Origin: Podarcis raffonei
Taxonomy: Eukaryota > Chordata > Lepidosauria > Squamata > Lacertidae
Length of the DNA stretch: 64,000 nt
NCBI RefSeq assembly: GCF_027172205.1
Contig: NC_070613.1
Coordinates: 26,748,001 to 26,812,000 of the forward strand
Reading direction: 5' to 3'
Positions 21,814-35,900 of the stretch are shown here, piece by piece; the first letter of the stretch is position 1, and the number at the start of each line of letters is the position of its first letter. Both the position numbers and the translations under genes were made by a program. Under the pieces are notes generated by a model. That model was not told where the DNA came from. It saw nothing but the letters and a program-made list of their open reading frames with translations, and made no database searches.

Positions 21814-23622
21814 TATACCCTGCCCATCTGGCTGAGTTTCCCCAGCCACTCTTTTTCTCCTTGGACTTGCCACCCTGCCCCCCAATTGACAAGTAAGTTT
21901 TTCCATAAGGGCCACCAACTAAATCTGGAATGCCACTCTTCCATCAAATCAGCTGTTAGTAATGTCCAATTTCGGGCAGATTTTCTTTCTTGACTGGCCT
22001 AATGAAGCAGCTTTTGACCAAACTGCGGGAGGCAGTGGAAGACAGAAGTGCCTGGCGTGCTTTGGTCCATGGGGTCACGAAGAGTCGGACACGACTAAAC
22101 GACTAAACAACAACAACAATGAAGCAGCAGATCTGTCTTCATAAAGTATCCTGACAGCATATATTGTGATCACAGATGATTGCTGTATAAGAAATGTGTA
22201 AAAACACATCCCCTTACAACACAGTCCTATATATACCTGCTCAGAAGTAAGCCCCCCACTGCCTTAGGTGAGTGAGTGTGAGATTGCAGCATTAAAGACT
22301 TTGGCTGAACCATATTTGCATTGTGTGTCTTATGTAGGATCACAAGTAGAAAAGGTTAGACAAGATTTCCAAATTCTTCCTGTAGGAGACAGTATTGTAA
22401 GGTCAATCTAGCAGGATTACTCGATGTCACATGTTCTTCCACCTTTCTGGGGAGTGATGTGGATTCTTGAAAGAGATTATAGGTGAGCTGCAGGGCTTCC
22501 TTCTGCCCTGACAGATCTGTGTGCGGTAAATTTTGTTGCTGCGTCTGACAGATTGCAAACTTGATAAAGAGCTATGCGTTATGAGGAACTTTGGGACAGT
22601 TCAGCTTTGTTCAGGATACAATGATCTAAGTGATCACTGTGCAGAACCAAGCCGATCATGAGAATTTCTACAATCTTTTGTCTGTGTAATGGTGTCGGTG
22701 GGTCCTTCCCCTTTCTATTTGGTTACAGAGAAATAGAGAGCCATAGAATATTTGCAAGAATGAACTTGATGGCAGAGCCTTGTGTATATTCTTGCCTTAC
22801 TGCACCATTAAGAGACCTCATCAGTTATTTTTATTGTTGTTTTTCTGTGCTGGCTAACTTCTAGAATGGCCAGAATCCACCCCCACCCCCAAATATATAT
22901 TCACTCACTCGTAGTTTTACTACTTTAGAATTCAGCAGTTGCTCCTTACAGGCTGATTATTTATTTCATGGACTATTTATTAAGCTGGTTTTCATTTCCC
23001 AAATAAATATATTTTCTTATTTTCTGTTCCTTGCCATCTGTAAAGGCAAGTGCAAGGCTGCAGTGATCATCTGTCTTCTTCCTCCCCTTTGTTCCTGTAC
23101 TAATCCTCATTCCCATGCATAGGTGTGTCTCCCTTTCACTGATCACTGCGTTAAGAGTCTAGCACAACCAGCTGCTGACTGGGCAAACCATCACCAGCAG
23201 TTACCTTTATTATTCAAGCCCTGCCAAGTCTTCTGCAGAAGCAGTGACATTCCAAGAAATGAATAGGCAGCTTTAATTAAGCGTTTGGACTTATTATGCA
23301 TATGACATATAGGGAGGTCTACATCTCCAAACAATACCAATGGGGAGGGGGCTGTGAATAGTAATCTTGTTTGTAGAACAAAGAAAGGGGCTTGCATGTC
23401 TCTGAATGGTGGTAGTGAATAACTGCAGCCAATGTAATAGCTGAAATCACAGCACTTGCTCTGTTGTTTGGTGCACTAAAGAAATACAAGAATTTCTTGG
23501 TTGTAAACTTCCTATTTTCTTAGAAAGCATATTTCTGGTAGGTGCAGGAAAAAGAAATATCTGTTTTTTTTGTAATAAACCATGAGCTGGTTTGGACTAA
23601 ATCCTAGTTTGGTGAGAATGAG

Positions 23623-23697
<75 letters not shown>

Positions 23698-26600
23698 CCC
23701 CTTGTGTGAGTCTTCCTTCCCACCAGTACAGCTGCAAGGATGAGTTCAGATTATTTTGCTTCAGTTTTTGATTAACCTGAACTTGCCATGCTGTCTGAAC
23801 CTGGACAAACTGTGGGTAATCTTAACTATGGTTAGTGGAAAGAAGCCGGCTCCAAACCATAGTTAAAAGCTGCATTGTTTCCACTAACTGTAGTTAATAT
23901 TAATCATTTTGGGCCTTAGATTACATGATTAACTTGCAGTAAATTTTAAATGGGAGTGTTAACTTCTGACTTCATTGTGTCCTGCTGGAGAAAGAAGGAG
24001 GAGCAAGAACTGTGAGAGTCTGAGTGGAGTCTAGGCTTTTTCTCATAATTCTAAAAAGAAAAAAAGAGGTTTGCAGGCATGGTTTGTTCTGTACGTGAAG
24101 GTCAGTATTAGTGAAGGTGCAAGTGTGTGCAGATTAAGACGAGCCCCATGGTGTGTTCAATAAGGTTTACTTCCAAGTAAGAGGTCATAGAATTACATTG
24201 CAGTTGAGCAATTATATACACTTCTAGGTTCCTTCTTCTGCCATGGCAAATGCAGTAGTGAAAAAATATTTTTGGATCATAGAAATTGTACCTTACACAC
24301 ATCTCCCCAGTGGATGAATCCCAGGAATGAAGAATGTGTCTGAAGACATATCTTCAGTGGCTTACACAAACCTGTGACCTAGAGCTGAAAAGCTCTATAT
24401 CCTATTTCCAATCACTTAAGCTATCCTCTTCTACAGTAATTTCTTTTTAGTGCTCATAGATTGGAAGAGACTAGTAATCCTGTGTTGGTTTATAAGTAAA
24501 ACCCACATTTAGACACAGAGATTTCTACTTCAGTGGGAGTTGTTTTGTCAAATCCTGCTCCCTTCAATATTTTATACTAATACGGGCTATAAATGCTTTA
24601 AATATATAAGTTAGTATACACAGGTCAGCCAAAGAAATTATTCTTATATTTCTGATTTTATTTCATATTACTGTTTAAACGAAATTAACCTTGTTTTTTC
24701 TTCGTAATTTTTGTCCTAGTAACCACATCAAAAATAGTTAAATGTCTTGAACTAATCTTATGCACAGGAGCAACAACAAAGTATACACTATTAAAATATG
24801 TTGGTACTAATATAAAACAAAACAGTACAATGTAAATTCTAATTTAGATGTCATCACCAAGATATTCTTTCTACTAATTATGTCTGTAAATAAGGGTTTT
24901 TTTCTGTGCAAATTAAAGCATTGGGATCATTTAATGAATTTAGGAGAATTTACACTTTGTCAGCATGATGTTTAAGGTTAAATCTGTATCACACAGTGTC
25001 AGTATTAACAATTTCATTCTTAAGTTGGGTGAAAATGTAGGCGAATAGGACATCTACACAAAAGGTAAAGGGAGCTGTGTTACAAGAATCAAAATCTGTA
25101 CTAGGACAATACCTTTATTAGGCCAACACACATTCGAGATTGTTATGCTTCTCATTCCCAGGAAACCTCCATGCAGTCTGATATTTGCCGAACACCTAAA
25201 GAGCCTCCTCTTCCATACCATCTCAAGACTGTAACCAGTTGCAAACTTCATAGCTTCAACATCAGCTGTCAACTAAAATTTTGTGCTGCTTTGGTTGACC
25301 TGATAAAAGTGCAGTTATACTTCCGCCTACGTATCCCTCCGGTTACGTAAACTTCGGGAAACATAAGCAGCAAACCAGGAAGTATATTTCCAGGTTTTTG
25401 CCATATGCGCATGTGCAGAAGCGGTCCTCCGGTTGCGAAAACTTCGGGATACGGCTGGACCTCTGGAACGGATCCTGTTCGCAACCGGAGGTACCACTGT
25501 ATCTCCCTAATAGCAAGCTTGAAAGGCATCTACAGTGGTGCCTCGCAAGACGAAATTCATCCGTTCCGCGAGTCTCTTCGTCTTGCGGTTTTTTCGTCTT
25601 GCGAAGCAAGGCTATTAGCAGCTTAGCGGCTTAGCAGCTTAGCGGCTTAGCAGCTTTAAGAAAACAAGGGAACAAAGGAACAAAGGAAACAAACTCGCAA
25701 GACGTTTCATATTGCAAAGCAAGCCCATAGGGAAAATCGTCTAGCGAAGCGACGCAAAAACCAAAAAACCCTTTCATCTTGCGCGTTTTTCGTTTTGCAA
25801 GGCATTCGTCTTGTGGGGCACCACTGTACACACTTTATTATGGCATTGTTTGCTGGAATAATTGGATTTCATTTGTGCACATGGCACCATTTGCTTTTCC
25901 CCTTTTCAAAAATCAAACCCAAATAAAGCATAATGATATCTCCTGTAACAAGACTGGTTGCAATACTTCATTTACTATGGGTTAAGCAAGATTAAATGTA
26001 GCAGAAATTACTTACAAGTCAAATGTGCATAGCATTGATGTATTATATTAAATCAGAAAACTAAGGTCCTTATTTATTTGTTTCAGCAATTTTTACCTAG
26101 TATTGACCCCAAAGGGCTCCTAGAGCAGCTTTCTTAAATTTCATAATAAACGCTTAACACATACGTTTCATGTCATAATGTCCCTGAGTTTCTGTATCTA
26201 CACCTTTTGACATGAAATTAAGAAATTCTTAAATTATAATGTAAAGAGTTATTCTTATAGCACAGTGATCCATGCGACGGTCATCTCCAGGCTTGACTAC
26301 TGTAATTCGCTCTACGCGGGGCTGCCCTTGAAGCTAACCCAGAAACTCCAGAGGGTGCAGAATGCTGCAGCGAGGCTCCTCACGGGGTCTCTGCCATGGG
26401 AGCATAACTGGCTCCCAGTAGAGTACAGGGTCAGATTTAAGGTGCTGCTTTTGACCTTTAAAACCCTTCACGGCCTAGGACCCTCGTACCTACGGAACCG
26501 CCTCTCCCGGTATGCCCCACGGAGAGCCTCAAGGTCCATAAATAGCAACACCCTAGTGGTCCCGGGCCCTAAGGAAGTTAGATTGGCTTCAACCAGAGCC

Positions 26601-26929
26601 AGGGCCTTTTCAACTCTGGCTCCGGCCTGGTGGAACGCTCTGCCTCATGAGACCAGGGCCCTGCAGGATCTGATTTCTTTCCGCAGGGTCTGTAAGACAG
26701 AGTTGTTCCGCCTGGCCTTTGGCTTGGAGCCAATTTGATTCCCTCTCTTTCTTTTTTCCTTTCCTTCTCCTCCTGTGATGAGGCTACATTTTAATATTTT
26801 AATGTTTCAATATTTTAATGTTGTATTTTAATTTTGTTTTTAAGTTGTAATCATTCAACTTGTTTTTATTATTGCTTGTAAGCCGCTCTGAGCCCGGCCT
26901 TGGCTGGGGAGGGCGGGGTATAAATAACA

Positions 26930-26970
<41 letters not shown>

Positions 26971-29900
26971 CTTTGGTAAAAGTAGGTGTTGGCTGTTCAT
27001 GTAAGTCATACTGCAGAATTGGCTAAACTGTGGCTTACCAGATGTTGTTGGAATCCAATTCCCATCTGCTGTTGTCATGGTTGGGGGTGATGGGGATTGC
27101 AACCCAGCAACAACTGGAAGGCCACAGGATAGCCATCGCTAGTTTACTGGCTGATTCCAAAGGTTGGGCCAGTTTTGACACTATTAGTCTCCTTTTCAAA
27201 AGGCCAAAACTCCATTTTGGGAATGTGCTATACACTGTGCAGTAGGGATAAACAGATGTTTCTGGTTTTATAGTATAAACCCTCAGAGAAACCAAATAAA
27301 CTTGAAATGTCTAGAAGACTAAGAAGTCCGTTGGCACTTTCAGGCTGTTGACCAGAAGTAGCTTTCATTTTTTATTATTCCTCTTTTTAAAGAAACAACT
27401 GAGGCACTAAGAGCAGCAGGAGTTTACTGAAAAGAGCCACGGAATCCCCATGTTGCTATGTGTAGCTGTTGCCTTTTTTCCCCACCCAAACCCATTTCTG
27501 CCACTTTTGTTCTTAAAATGTGTCTGGTCTTAGTTAGGGAATGGATGTGGAGGAGCCACTGAAAGCATTCAAATATATCAAGGCAATGTTCCTTTTCAGT
27601 TTTCTTGAATGTTCTTCATTTCCCCCTAAGATAAGGCCATTATTCATATTCAAAAACTGTTCCTTTGAGACTTTTGGTCTCTTACAGTAGTTAATAGATT
27701 TATTCTTTAAATCACTGAATGGAATCAAGGTCTTAAATCAAGTCTGGACTCTTTCAGTCATCTAATATGTACGGAGTGATTGGTATGTACTGCTTGGAGA
27801 TTGCAGCAACTGTTGCATACATTTGCTTGTTTATAATTGGCTCCTATATGGAAAACACAGATGGTGTAGACTCTGGCTTTCCATATGTTTTTGGTTAGAG
27901 CAAATTGTGTTTAACTAGTAATTTTAAATTCTTATTTAATTATGTGAACTGGAACTTTTTTTGTAATAGGTGTCCAGTTTTTTGTGGGTTTTTTGCGTAT
28001 TTAATAGATTTATAGCTTGCATTTCCACTATTTAGGTCTTTAAAGTGGGTCACACACATAGTTGAATACCTGAAGAAGTGTGCATGCACACGAAAGCTCA
28101 TACCAATAACAAACTTAGTTGGTCTCTAAGGTGCTACTGGAATGATTTTTTTTATTTTGTTTCGACTACGACAGACCAACACAGCTACCTACCTGTAAAT
28201 AGTTGAATAAAGTTTACCGTCTCAGCATGAGGCTGGCTTCCTCATGTAGGTCTTCCACTTGACAACAAAGCATGGATTGCTATTGTTGAGAAAATGCAAT
28301 TTTCATTCTTAATTTTCCATTCTCCACCCAACCCAAAATAGTCAGCATTTTGTGCCAGCTGGGCATGCTCAGTTTTTATTGGGTGGTTTTGTGGAGTTAG
28401 CAGTTTTTCTATATTAAAAGGTGCTTTTGAAATCTCAGGGTTGTCCCAAGTTGGAGAATTGAATTCGCTATTAGTCTATTCAGATGGGACACTGCAACAA
28501 AATGCTTCAGATATGTATGTTGACAGGGGCAGAGCTTTCAAAGCCAAGAGACTGCCTGGAGCAAGTGAGCAGGATGGTGCTGGCTGGTGAATGAACGGGC
28601 AGGTGCCCTTTTGTCTCAGTTTCTCCATTCTCAATTTCCAGCTGCTTCTATTCTCCCTCTCACTCAGCTTTTAGTTATAGTTGCGGAGCAGAAGTGGAAT
28701 TAGAATGCAGGATGATTGGTTAATCTGGAAGCCCTGTGGCCTTCTCATATTGATATTCATCAGTCCATAGAAATGTCTACGCTTTGTGTTGTTTCTTTAA
28801 AAAAACAACTTATGCATGCAATGCTACTACAGTATTTAGAAGGCGAGCTGACTTCGATTATGATTATTCACTATTTTCTTTGGTCTCAGTTGAATAAATC
28901 TAATAATTTGTGAGCTGCATTTTTATAATTTGCTACCATACTAACCATACCATCCATATTTTGCAGGGGTAGGGAATGTCTGGCCACCCAGATGTTGTTG
29001 TACTCCAACTCACTTCAGCACTAGCCTACGTGACCAATGGTGGGAGTTGTTGTTCAGCAACATCTGGAGGACCATATGCTCCCCAACCCTGTTCTGGAGG
29101 AGTTTCCAACAGATGGAACATCTGTATATCCAAACCATAGTTTTGTATGCAATGTTTGTTCTATTCATTTATTTAAAGTTGTGAGAACTGAGCACATAAA
29201 AAGCAGCATTAATAATAATCATGGTTCATTAACCAATTAGTTAGAAATTGCAGGAATATTCGGAGCAAACAGAAATGCATCAATTGTATCATCACCAATC
29301 TGTGATGAAGTGGTACATCTTTTTCCTTAATCTAAAATACATAATAAATTAGACAGATAAGCATGCTAAGTCACTTAGGATTCTCTTCTATCCTCACAAT
29401 AAAAGGATTTGCTCCAACGAATATTTTGCTGATTCTCAAGGATTTGGATTAGTCTACAAGAGAACAGAAAACCTGTGGCAGAGATGCATGGCATAGTGTA
29501 TTCAGATGCTACAAAACAGGATTAAGAGGATTTCAGCAATTTGATTTTTCTTCCCCTTCTGAACCTAAGTCACCCTCTTATAAACTCCTTCCAAAATATG
29601 CTGTACACACTTTATCGTAGCCCTTTGTAGTTCAAGATTACAGTATATGAGTTTAAATTCCAGATTTGGCATGGTGTACCAAGCCAAAACATCATAAGAC
29701 TGCCTGGGAAGGGGGAGAAACATTTTATATAACCAAAAGAATAATCCAATCATTTGTTGCTAGCAGTAAATTTCTATGGTATCTGCTGAATCCCTATTTT
29801 ATAATTTCTCAAAATGCTAGGTAGGGGGGGAGTGCTCACATTAAAACATTTTATCTATTATTAGCAGAAAATACTGCTCCAGGAGCAGTGTTTTAATTGT

Positions 29901-32900
29901 AGTTTTAATTGCAGCTCAGGACAGCACTAGCCTAGGGTTGCCATACATCTGGGAACTCCCGGACATGTCCTCTTTTGGGGGTCCTACATGCCCATTCGGG
30001 GAGAATTTCACCTTTTAAAGCTAATATCTTAGATTTGGGGTTTAAATTTTGTGTGTGTGTGTGCACGGACGAGTGGTTCTGGTTCAGGCTCTGGTGTGGG
30101 CGACCCGGGCTTTGGCTTGGGCGGCTTGGGCTCAGTGGCTCTAAAAAAGCTCAACAATTTTTTGTCTCCAGATTTTTACCTCTTGAAACATGGCAACCCT
30201 ACACTAGCCTGTTTTCCAGTCAAGCATTGCCTAACACCCATGAAGATTCATCACTTCCAACATCTCTGTATACTTATGCTGGAACAGGAAGTGGAGACTC
30301 ACCTTGCATGAGAGCCTGAACTGAATTGCTAATAAAATGACATGCATTCAGGACCATCTTCTCCCATGTATACCCAGCTTCTTGTGATCTTCTGGAAAGG
30401 CTTTGTTTCATGTCTAGCTAGCTAGGGCATTGCTAGGGATGCTCACTTTTATTTTGTGGTACCTGCATTGCAGAATTCAATTAGAGTTCCCCTTTCAAGT
30501 CCATAATTGTAGATTTTTAGGTTGCAATTGATGATTCTTTTTATACTGGCATTTTAGGTGCAACATGATTTTGATTTTTTAGCTCTGTTGAAATTAAACC
30601 AATACACTTCTCCTTTGCATCTTCTTCACTGTTTTGTGTGTGGGCATTTCCTTCTGTTGACTCTCTGGCCATTGTAGCACGTGACACTAAACTGTGGATC
30701 CGCACTTCTCCCACCTCGCACACAGACAGGAGAAGGACTTTGGCAGAGTAGGAGAAGGACTTTGGCAGAGTTTAGTTTCACTTTCATAGAATCCCAGTCT
30801 AGCAATATGAACCAGAGAACATAGCTAAAAATAAGCACTGGTTATCTTAACAAGCCAGCTTTATAATTCATGGTTTGAAGTAAGCATATTACAAAGCTTA
30901 TCCATCACAGCTCATTTTAAAACACTATCCCTGGTTTGAACGTAATGCTAGGCTGGGATTTTGTGAAAGTGGAAGTAAACTTCCAAACTGTGTGGAAGGA
31001 GCAGTGGATGGAGTGTGTGAGCCTGGTGCTTTGCATAGGCTTGTTCATAATAATAATAATAATATTTTTTTATTTATACCCCGCCCTCCCCAGCCAAGGC
31101 CGGGCTCAGAGCGGCTTACAAGCAATAATAAAAACAAGATGAATGATTACAACTTAAAAACAAAAATAAAAAACAACATTAAAATAATGGAACATTAAAA
31201 TATTAAAATGTAGCCTCATCGCAGGAGGAGAAGGAAAAGAAAAAAGAAAGAGAGGGAGGGAGGGAATCAAATTGGCTCCAAGCCAAAGGCCAGGCGGAAC
31301 AACTCTGTCTTACAGGCCCTGCAGAAAGAAATCAGATCCTGCAGGGCCCTGGTCTCATGAGGCAGAGCGTTCCACCAGCCAGAGTTGAAAAGGCCCTGGC
31401 TCTGGTTGAGGCCGATCTAACTTCCTTAGGGCCTGGGACCATAAGGGTGTTGTTATTTATGGACCTTGAGGCTCTCCATGGGGCATACCAGGAGAGGCGG
31501 TCCCGTAGGTACAAGGGTCCTAGGCCGTGAAGGGCTTTAAAGGTGAAAAGCAGCAGGCTCATCCACATAGCACCAAACCATGGTTCAGCATTATGTGCAA
31601 ATGTGGCCTCACTTTCCCTGTCAGCAGTGGAGTACAACTACAGGTGCACAATGGGGAATGTAGTAATCTAACTAGATTGAGCCCAAACTTTAAAAAAGTG
31701 CTATTTGACTTTAAAATAGCTAACGTACAGCTTTTATTTTTTTTGTATTGCTCTAGAAATACTACCCTACCGATGGGAGTGTTGGCAACACCAGTATAAG
31801 ATATGTCTAACAGAGGAAGGGGAAGAGGCTAGAGAAGGGGAGAGAATGCAGCTGAAGGACCTTTTCCTGTTCTGCCCATTAGATTCCAAAGGCAATTACC
31901 CAGTGCTTGAATAAATCATTGATGCTTGGTTATATGAGCACCGATGCAGATAAATAATTCTATTGTCATTGGCATGCTATCAGGCTAACAATTTACTCCT
32001 TCTCATTTGCATTTGAGGAATAAGGTTGTGTACACTCCTATTTAACCTGCTGCCACTGAACTCCCACTGCCGCGTTGGGAAGCAGGGTCCACACGACATT
32101 AGCCGCAATCCATATCTATCCAGTATCTGTCCTGTTGTTTCCCATAAAATACTGTGTTTTTATGTGTTTTTCTGCAAACCAGCTTTGATCTGAATTGAGA
32201 AAATGAACGGGTCTAGCCAGTAATGTATACACAGACATAGTTTGTGTTGCTGTGGAAGCAAATTATCAACCCCATGCTGAATGGAAACTGAACGCTGCTC
32301 AGGCAGGGGCTTAAAGTGGTTAAATGTCCAGCAGATGAGTCGTGCCAACTGGACTTGCACCTGTTCCTCACAGCAGACATGAAGTGAAATAATTGCCCAA
32401 GCAGTGCTAGGACTGTCAGTAATTTTTCTTGTGACAAGAAGCTGGCATACTTAGTGACATTTCTGATTAACCTGGTGTGTGCCACGTTATAAATTGTGAC
32501 ACGTTATATTCAATATATCACTATTTGTATTGATTCAAGCATATTGCAAACATATTTCATATTTAGTCTAATAACATTTAATGTCTTGGTGATATGCATT
32601 GTGCATTTATGCATTGTGGAATATTATTAATAATCGATTCGTAAGGCTGAATTAAATTGATTGCTCTACATATGACTAAGTAGCGCCATTCTTTGGGATA
32701 CTCTTTAGCTTCACTGAATTCATTTAAATTTTAATTCCTACTCGGATGCTCTTGAATTGTATATGTGGAAAGGCAGTGAGGTCACACACACCATCCCTCC
32801 AACCTGGACTTTCCTCTGTTGGGCAGAAAGATCTGAAGGGGGATTGTAACTGTATTTGGCTGAACACTGTTACTGGCCTCCCTACAATCAGGAACGCTTC

Positions 32901-35900
32901 ATGATCGAGGCTTCTGATAGTCAAGGACTCTGCATTCAGCTAAACATACTGACAATACCCTCCTAGACCTTCCTGCTCAGCGTGGGATGGGTTGGGTGGA
33001 AGGGATGAGACCAGTGTGTGCAAGTCCTGCAGCCCCTCCAGAGAAACTATTTAAGAACACCTGAATAGTGCTGTAATATAGAAAAAAATCAGTAAAAGAA
33101 ATGTCATTTTAGGCATGTCCAGTTGATGCATGACCACCAGCAGGCGGGTCCTTTTGAACCCAGAAGAGGGAGGAATGAGACAAGGGCGATATGGAATGGG
33201 GTGGAGCAGACTTATGCGCACTCCACTGACACACATGTTGACCTGGAACGCAAACCCCATGGAAACTGAGAGTTGCCTGTATTTGACATATTAGAAATTC
33301 GTACCAACGACGCAACTCCTCTACAAATTGTAATACATGCATTTTTAGTTGTTTATACTTTTTTCTTCTGACTAAAACTCAGTCGGTGAGACTTGAGAAA
33401 GCAGAATGCAGTCTAAATATATGAAGATTCATAGGAGATTTGACAATCGCTTTAGCGTCTGAATAGTGTTGTGTAATCAAAATCAAATACACAGTGTCTT
33501 TTGATTCTGATATTATTCCGTAATGGAATATATTACTGTTCCATTAAGTTCTTTCAGTTAAACGGTTAAGATGTAGTTAAATTGATGTTCATGTAGTCTT
33601 GGGTCCAAAAAGCTTGCTTTTTAGGCATGCCCAGTCAGATTTTTCACTTTCTCCCCCTTTAAGCCACAGGCCTTTGCATCATATGGCAAACTGTTCTTGC
33701 ATATCCCCTCAGTTTTAGAGATGGTTTATCATGTGGCATGAAGAACTGCTGTTTGTGAAACATAATCCTGTAGCTCATTTGGGCACATGGAACTAGTTGT
33801 GCAGTTCACTCTGAGAAACGTCTTTGAGGAGGGTCTTTTACAGGATCTCCTTTGTTGACAAGCACCAAATATTTCACCAAATGATACATTTCCCTGTTCT
33901 TTTTTGACATACATATAACCATGCTCATACATCATTTAATGATAAACTGATTTAAAAAACAGTATCTTTTCAGATGTGATGTGTGAAACAAATGCCACAC
34001 ATTCAAAATTTTATAGTTTCTGACCCCAAACCCCCCATTATGGTCACTCATCAAAGTGAGTAAGAAGCCACTCCTTCTTCCTCCTTTGTTTCTGTTCATT
34101 GATTGCAGTTACGGAATATATTTCTGTACGGACAAAAAACCACACTGTCATCCATAGGATTTTTTAATGCATGTAAGTGGGCAGATTTGCAGCTTTAAGT
34201 AAGTGTTGTATGTCAATATGGGCTGTGTAAAAGGCTAATGGAGCTGAAAGCCATTCTTTCCTCTGCTAAGAAGATAAGGCTCTTGCGCTTTCTATTGTTT
34301 ACCTGAACTTGATGGGGATAGCAACAAATTAATTGGATAGTTGGAGAATCTCTAGTCAATGTGAGGTGTTGCATTTTTTTGTTTTGTTAGGATACTAATT
34401 AAATATTTACTTTCCTTTTTTTAAAAAAAAAGTTTGCTAATTTAAAAGTGGAAAAGGCTATGTTAATTGGGTAAGCTAATTAAGCAGCCAAAGGAGAGCA
34501 GGAGGGAGGCAAGTGCTAAATAAGTAGGTGAACATTTTTGGCTCAGCAAATCTCAAGGTCCTTCTGTGAGTGGAGCAGGAGCAGGAGCCATATGCCTGGT
34601 TGTCAGCAGTCTCATCGAGATCCAGAGACTGCAAAGTCCTGCTGGGGAAATGAAATATCTGTACTTGAAGGACAAAAGTAGCTACGTGCTGTGGCTGATT
34701 TGCAAGTACTGTTTCTCTTTTGCTAGTGGTATTTGCTGCTAGTTTGAGGTTGGCTGATATTTGGAAGAAACAGCTCATGTTCCAGCACACAGCAACTGGG
34801 ATCTTTTTTTGTCAAAAGTCTGAATCCTTTTTTTTTTAATTCACTTGGGTGTTGCGAAGAGCTTGAATGGAGGCCTGGCTTTCTGGACTGGTGAATATCA
34901 TGAGCACAGCATTCTTGTATTGTATAATCTGCTAATATTGATTCTTGATACCTGTTTTACAAAAGGAGCAATATTTTTGCATTTGTTAATATATGAAATA
35001 GGTGTTTGCTTCTCTGTGTTCTTTTATTGCATACAAAATAACATGTTTTGTCACAAAAAAGACTTCTTAAGGAACAAAAACGGATGTTGAATAGTTCATG
35101 GGGTTTTTAATATTTAATGCAAAGTAGGAAATTTGTTATTCTCCTACTAGAGCCTATATTTGGTTCCTGCTAAGAAAAATGTATTGTATTGGTTTAGTTG
35201 TGAAAATCCATTTCTATCTCATTAAAAGTGTTAAGCTGTGCAAAAGGTATTGACTTACAGTATTTGAATAGCTTACGTACTAATTGGTTTTCAGCTGTTC
35301 TTTGTCTGACTCACCTGCGACTTTATGTTCATAGGCATGTTTTGCTACAAGGTAGGGTGTCTGGTCAATTTCTTGCTGCCTTCTGTGACGCTATTATGGG
35401 ATTCCCTTTGATGCTCTGAATTAAGGGACTTTATTATTTTAACATTATGACCTGTTTTTAAAAGTTGCATTTTAAACTAACGAAATGGCTTCATAGGATG
35501 TTACTAAATTGATTAATAAAAGCTGTGAGTTTGTGGAAAGGGAGTGCAAAGCAAAAGAACATCACATGCTTTAAAAGCTCAATATGCTTTTAAATGCAAG
35601 TTTACTGGTTTTTAGTTTTTTCTAAGTAGGTACGTCACTTGCTAGTGTGAAGTCTGCAAGTTATATATATTCATCTGATCGTGCTTCATGTTGATGTGCT
35701 GATCATATTACACATTGCAGTTGTGATGATGATTTCATACTTTCTATCCAGAGATACTGTAGTATGTAGAGCGTTATAACATTGGGCTTTGTTTTCACCT
35801 GCAATGGTTCTGAAGGTTTATGTAGAGCACTACTAATCAGTGTCATTTGCAATAAAGAAAACTTTCACTCTAACAGGATTTTCCTTTGTGTTCAGCTTGC

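Larger units (their letters stand above)
18943..35895 (+). other. AKAP9: AKAP9 intron 1 (about 17 kb)
   Basis: Its 5' end is the downstream half of the CpG island. The rest is AT-rich and carries BovB, L2, Penelope-like, MITE and hAT-like insertions (listed separately). From about 31560 to 35890 I recognise no gene. A GC-richer stretch near 33105-33285 resembles a MITE end (AACTGAGAGTTGCCTGTA). A 22-bp tandem pair (AGGAGAAGGACTTTGGCAGA plus GT) lies at 30727-30770. Confidence 0.8.

Noticed and set aside
25616-25656. Short tandem units that might suggest a CRISPR-like array
   Set aside because: Units are contiguous without spacers and lie inside a vertebrate MITE.
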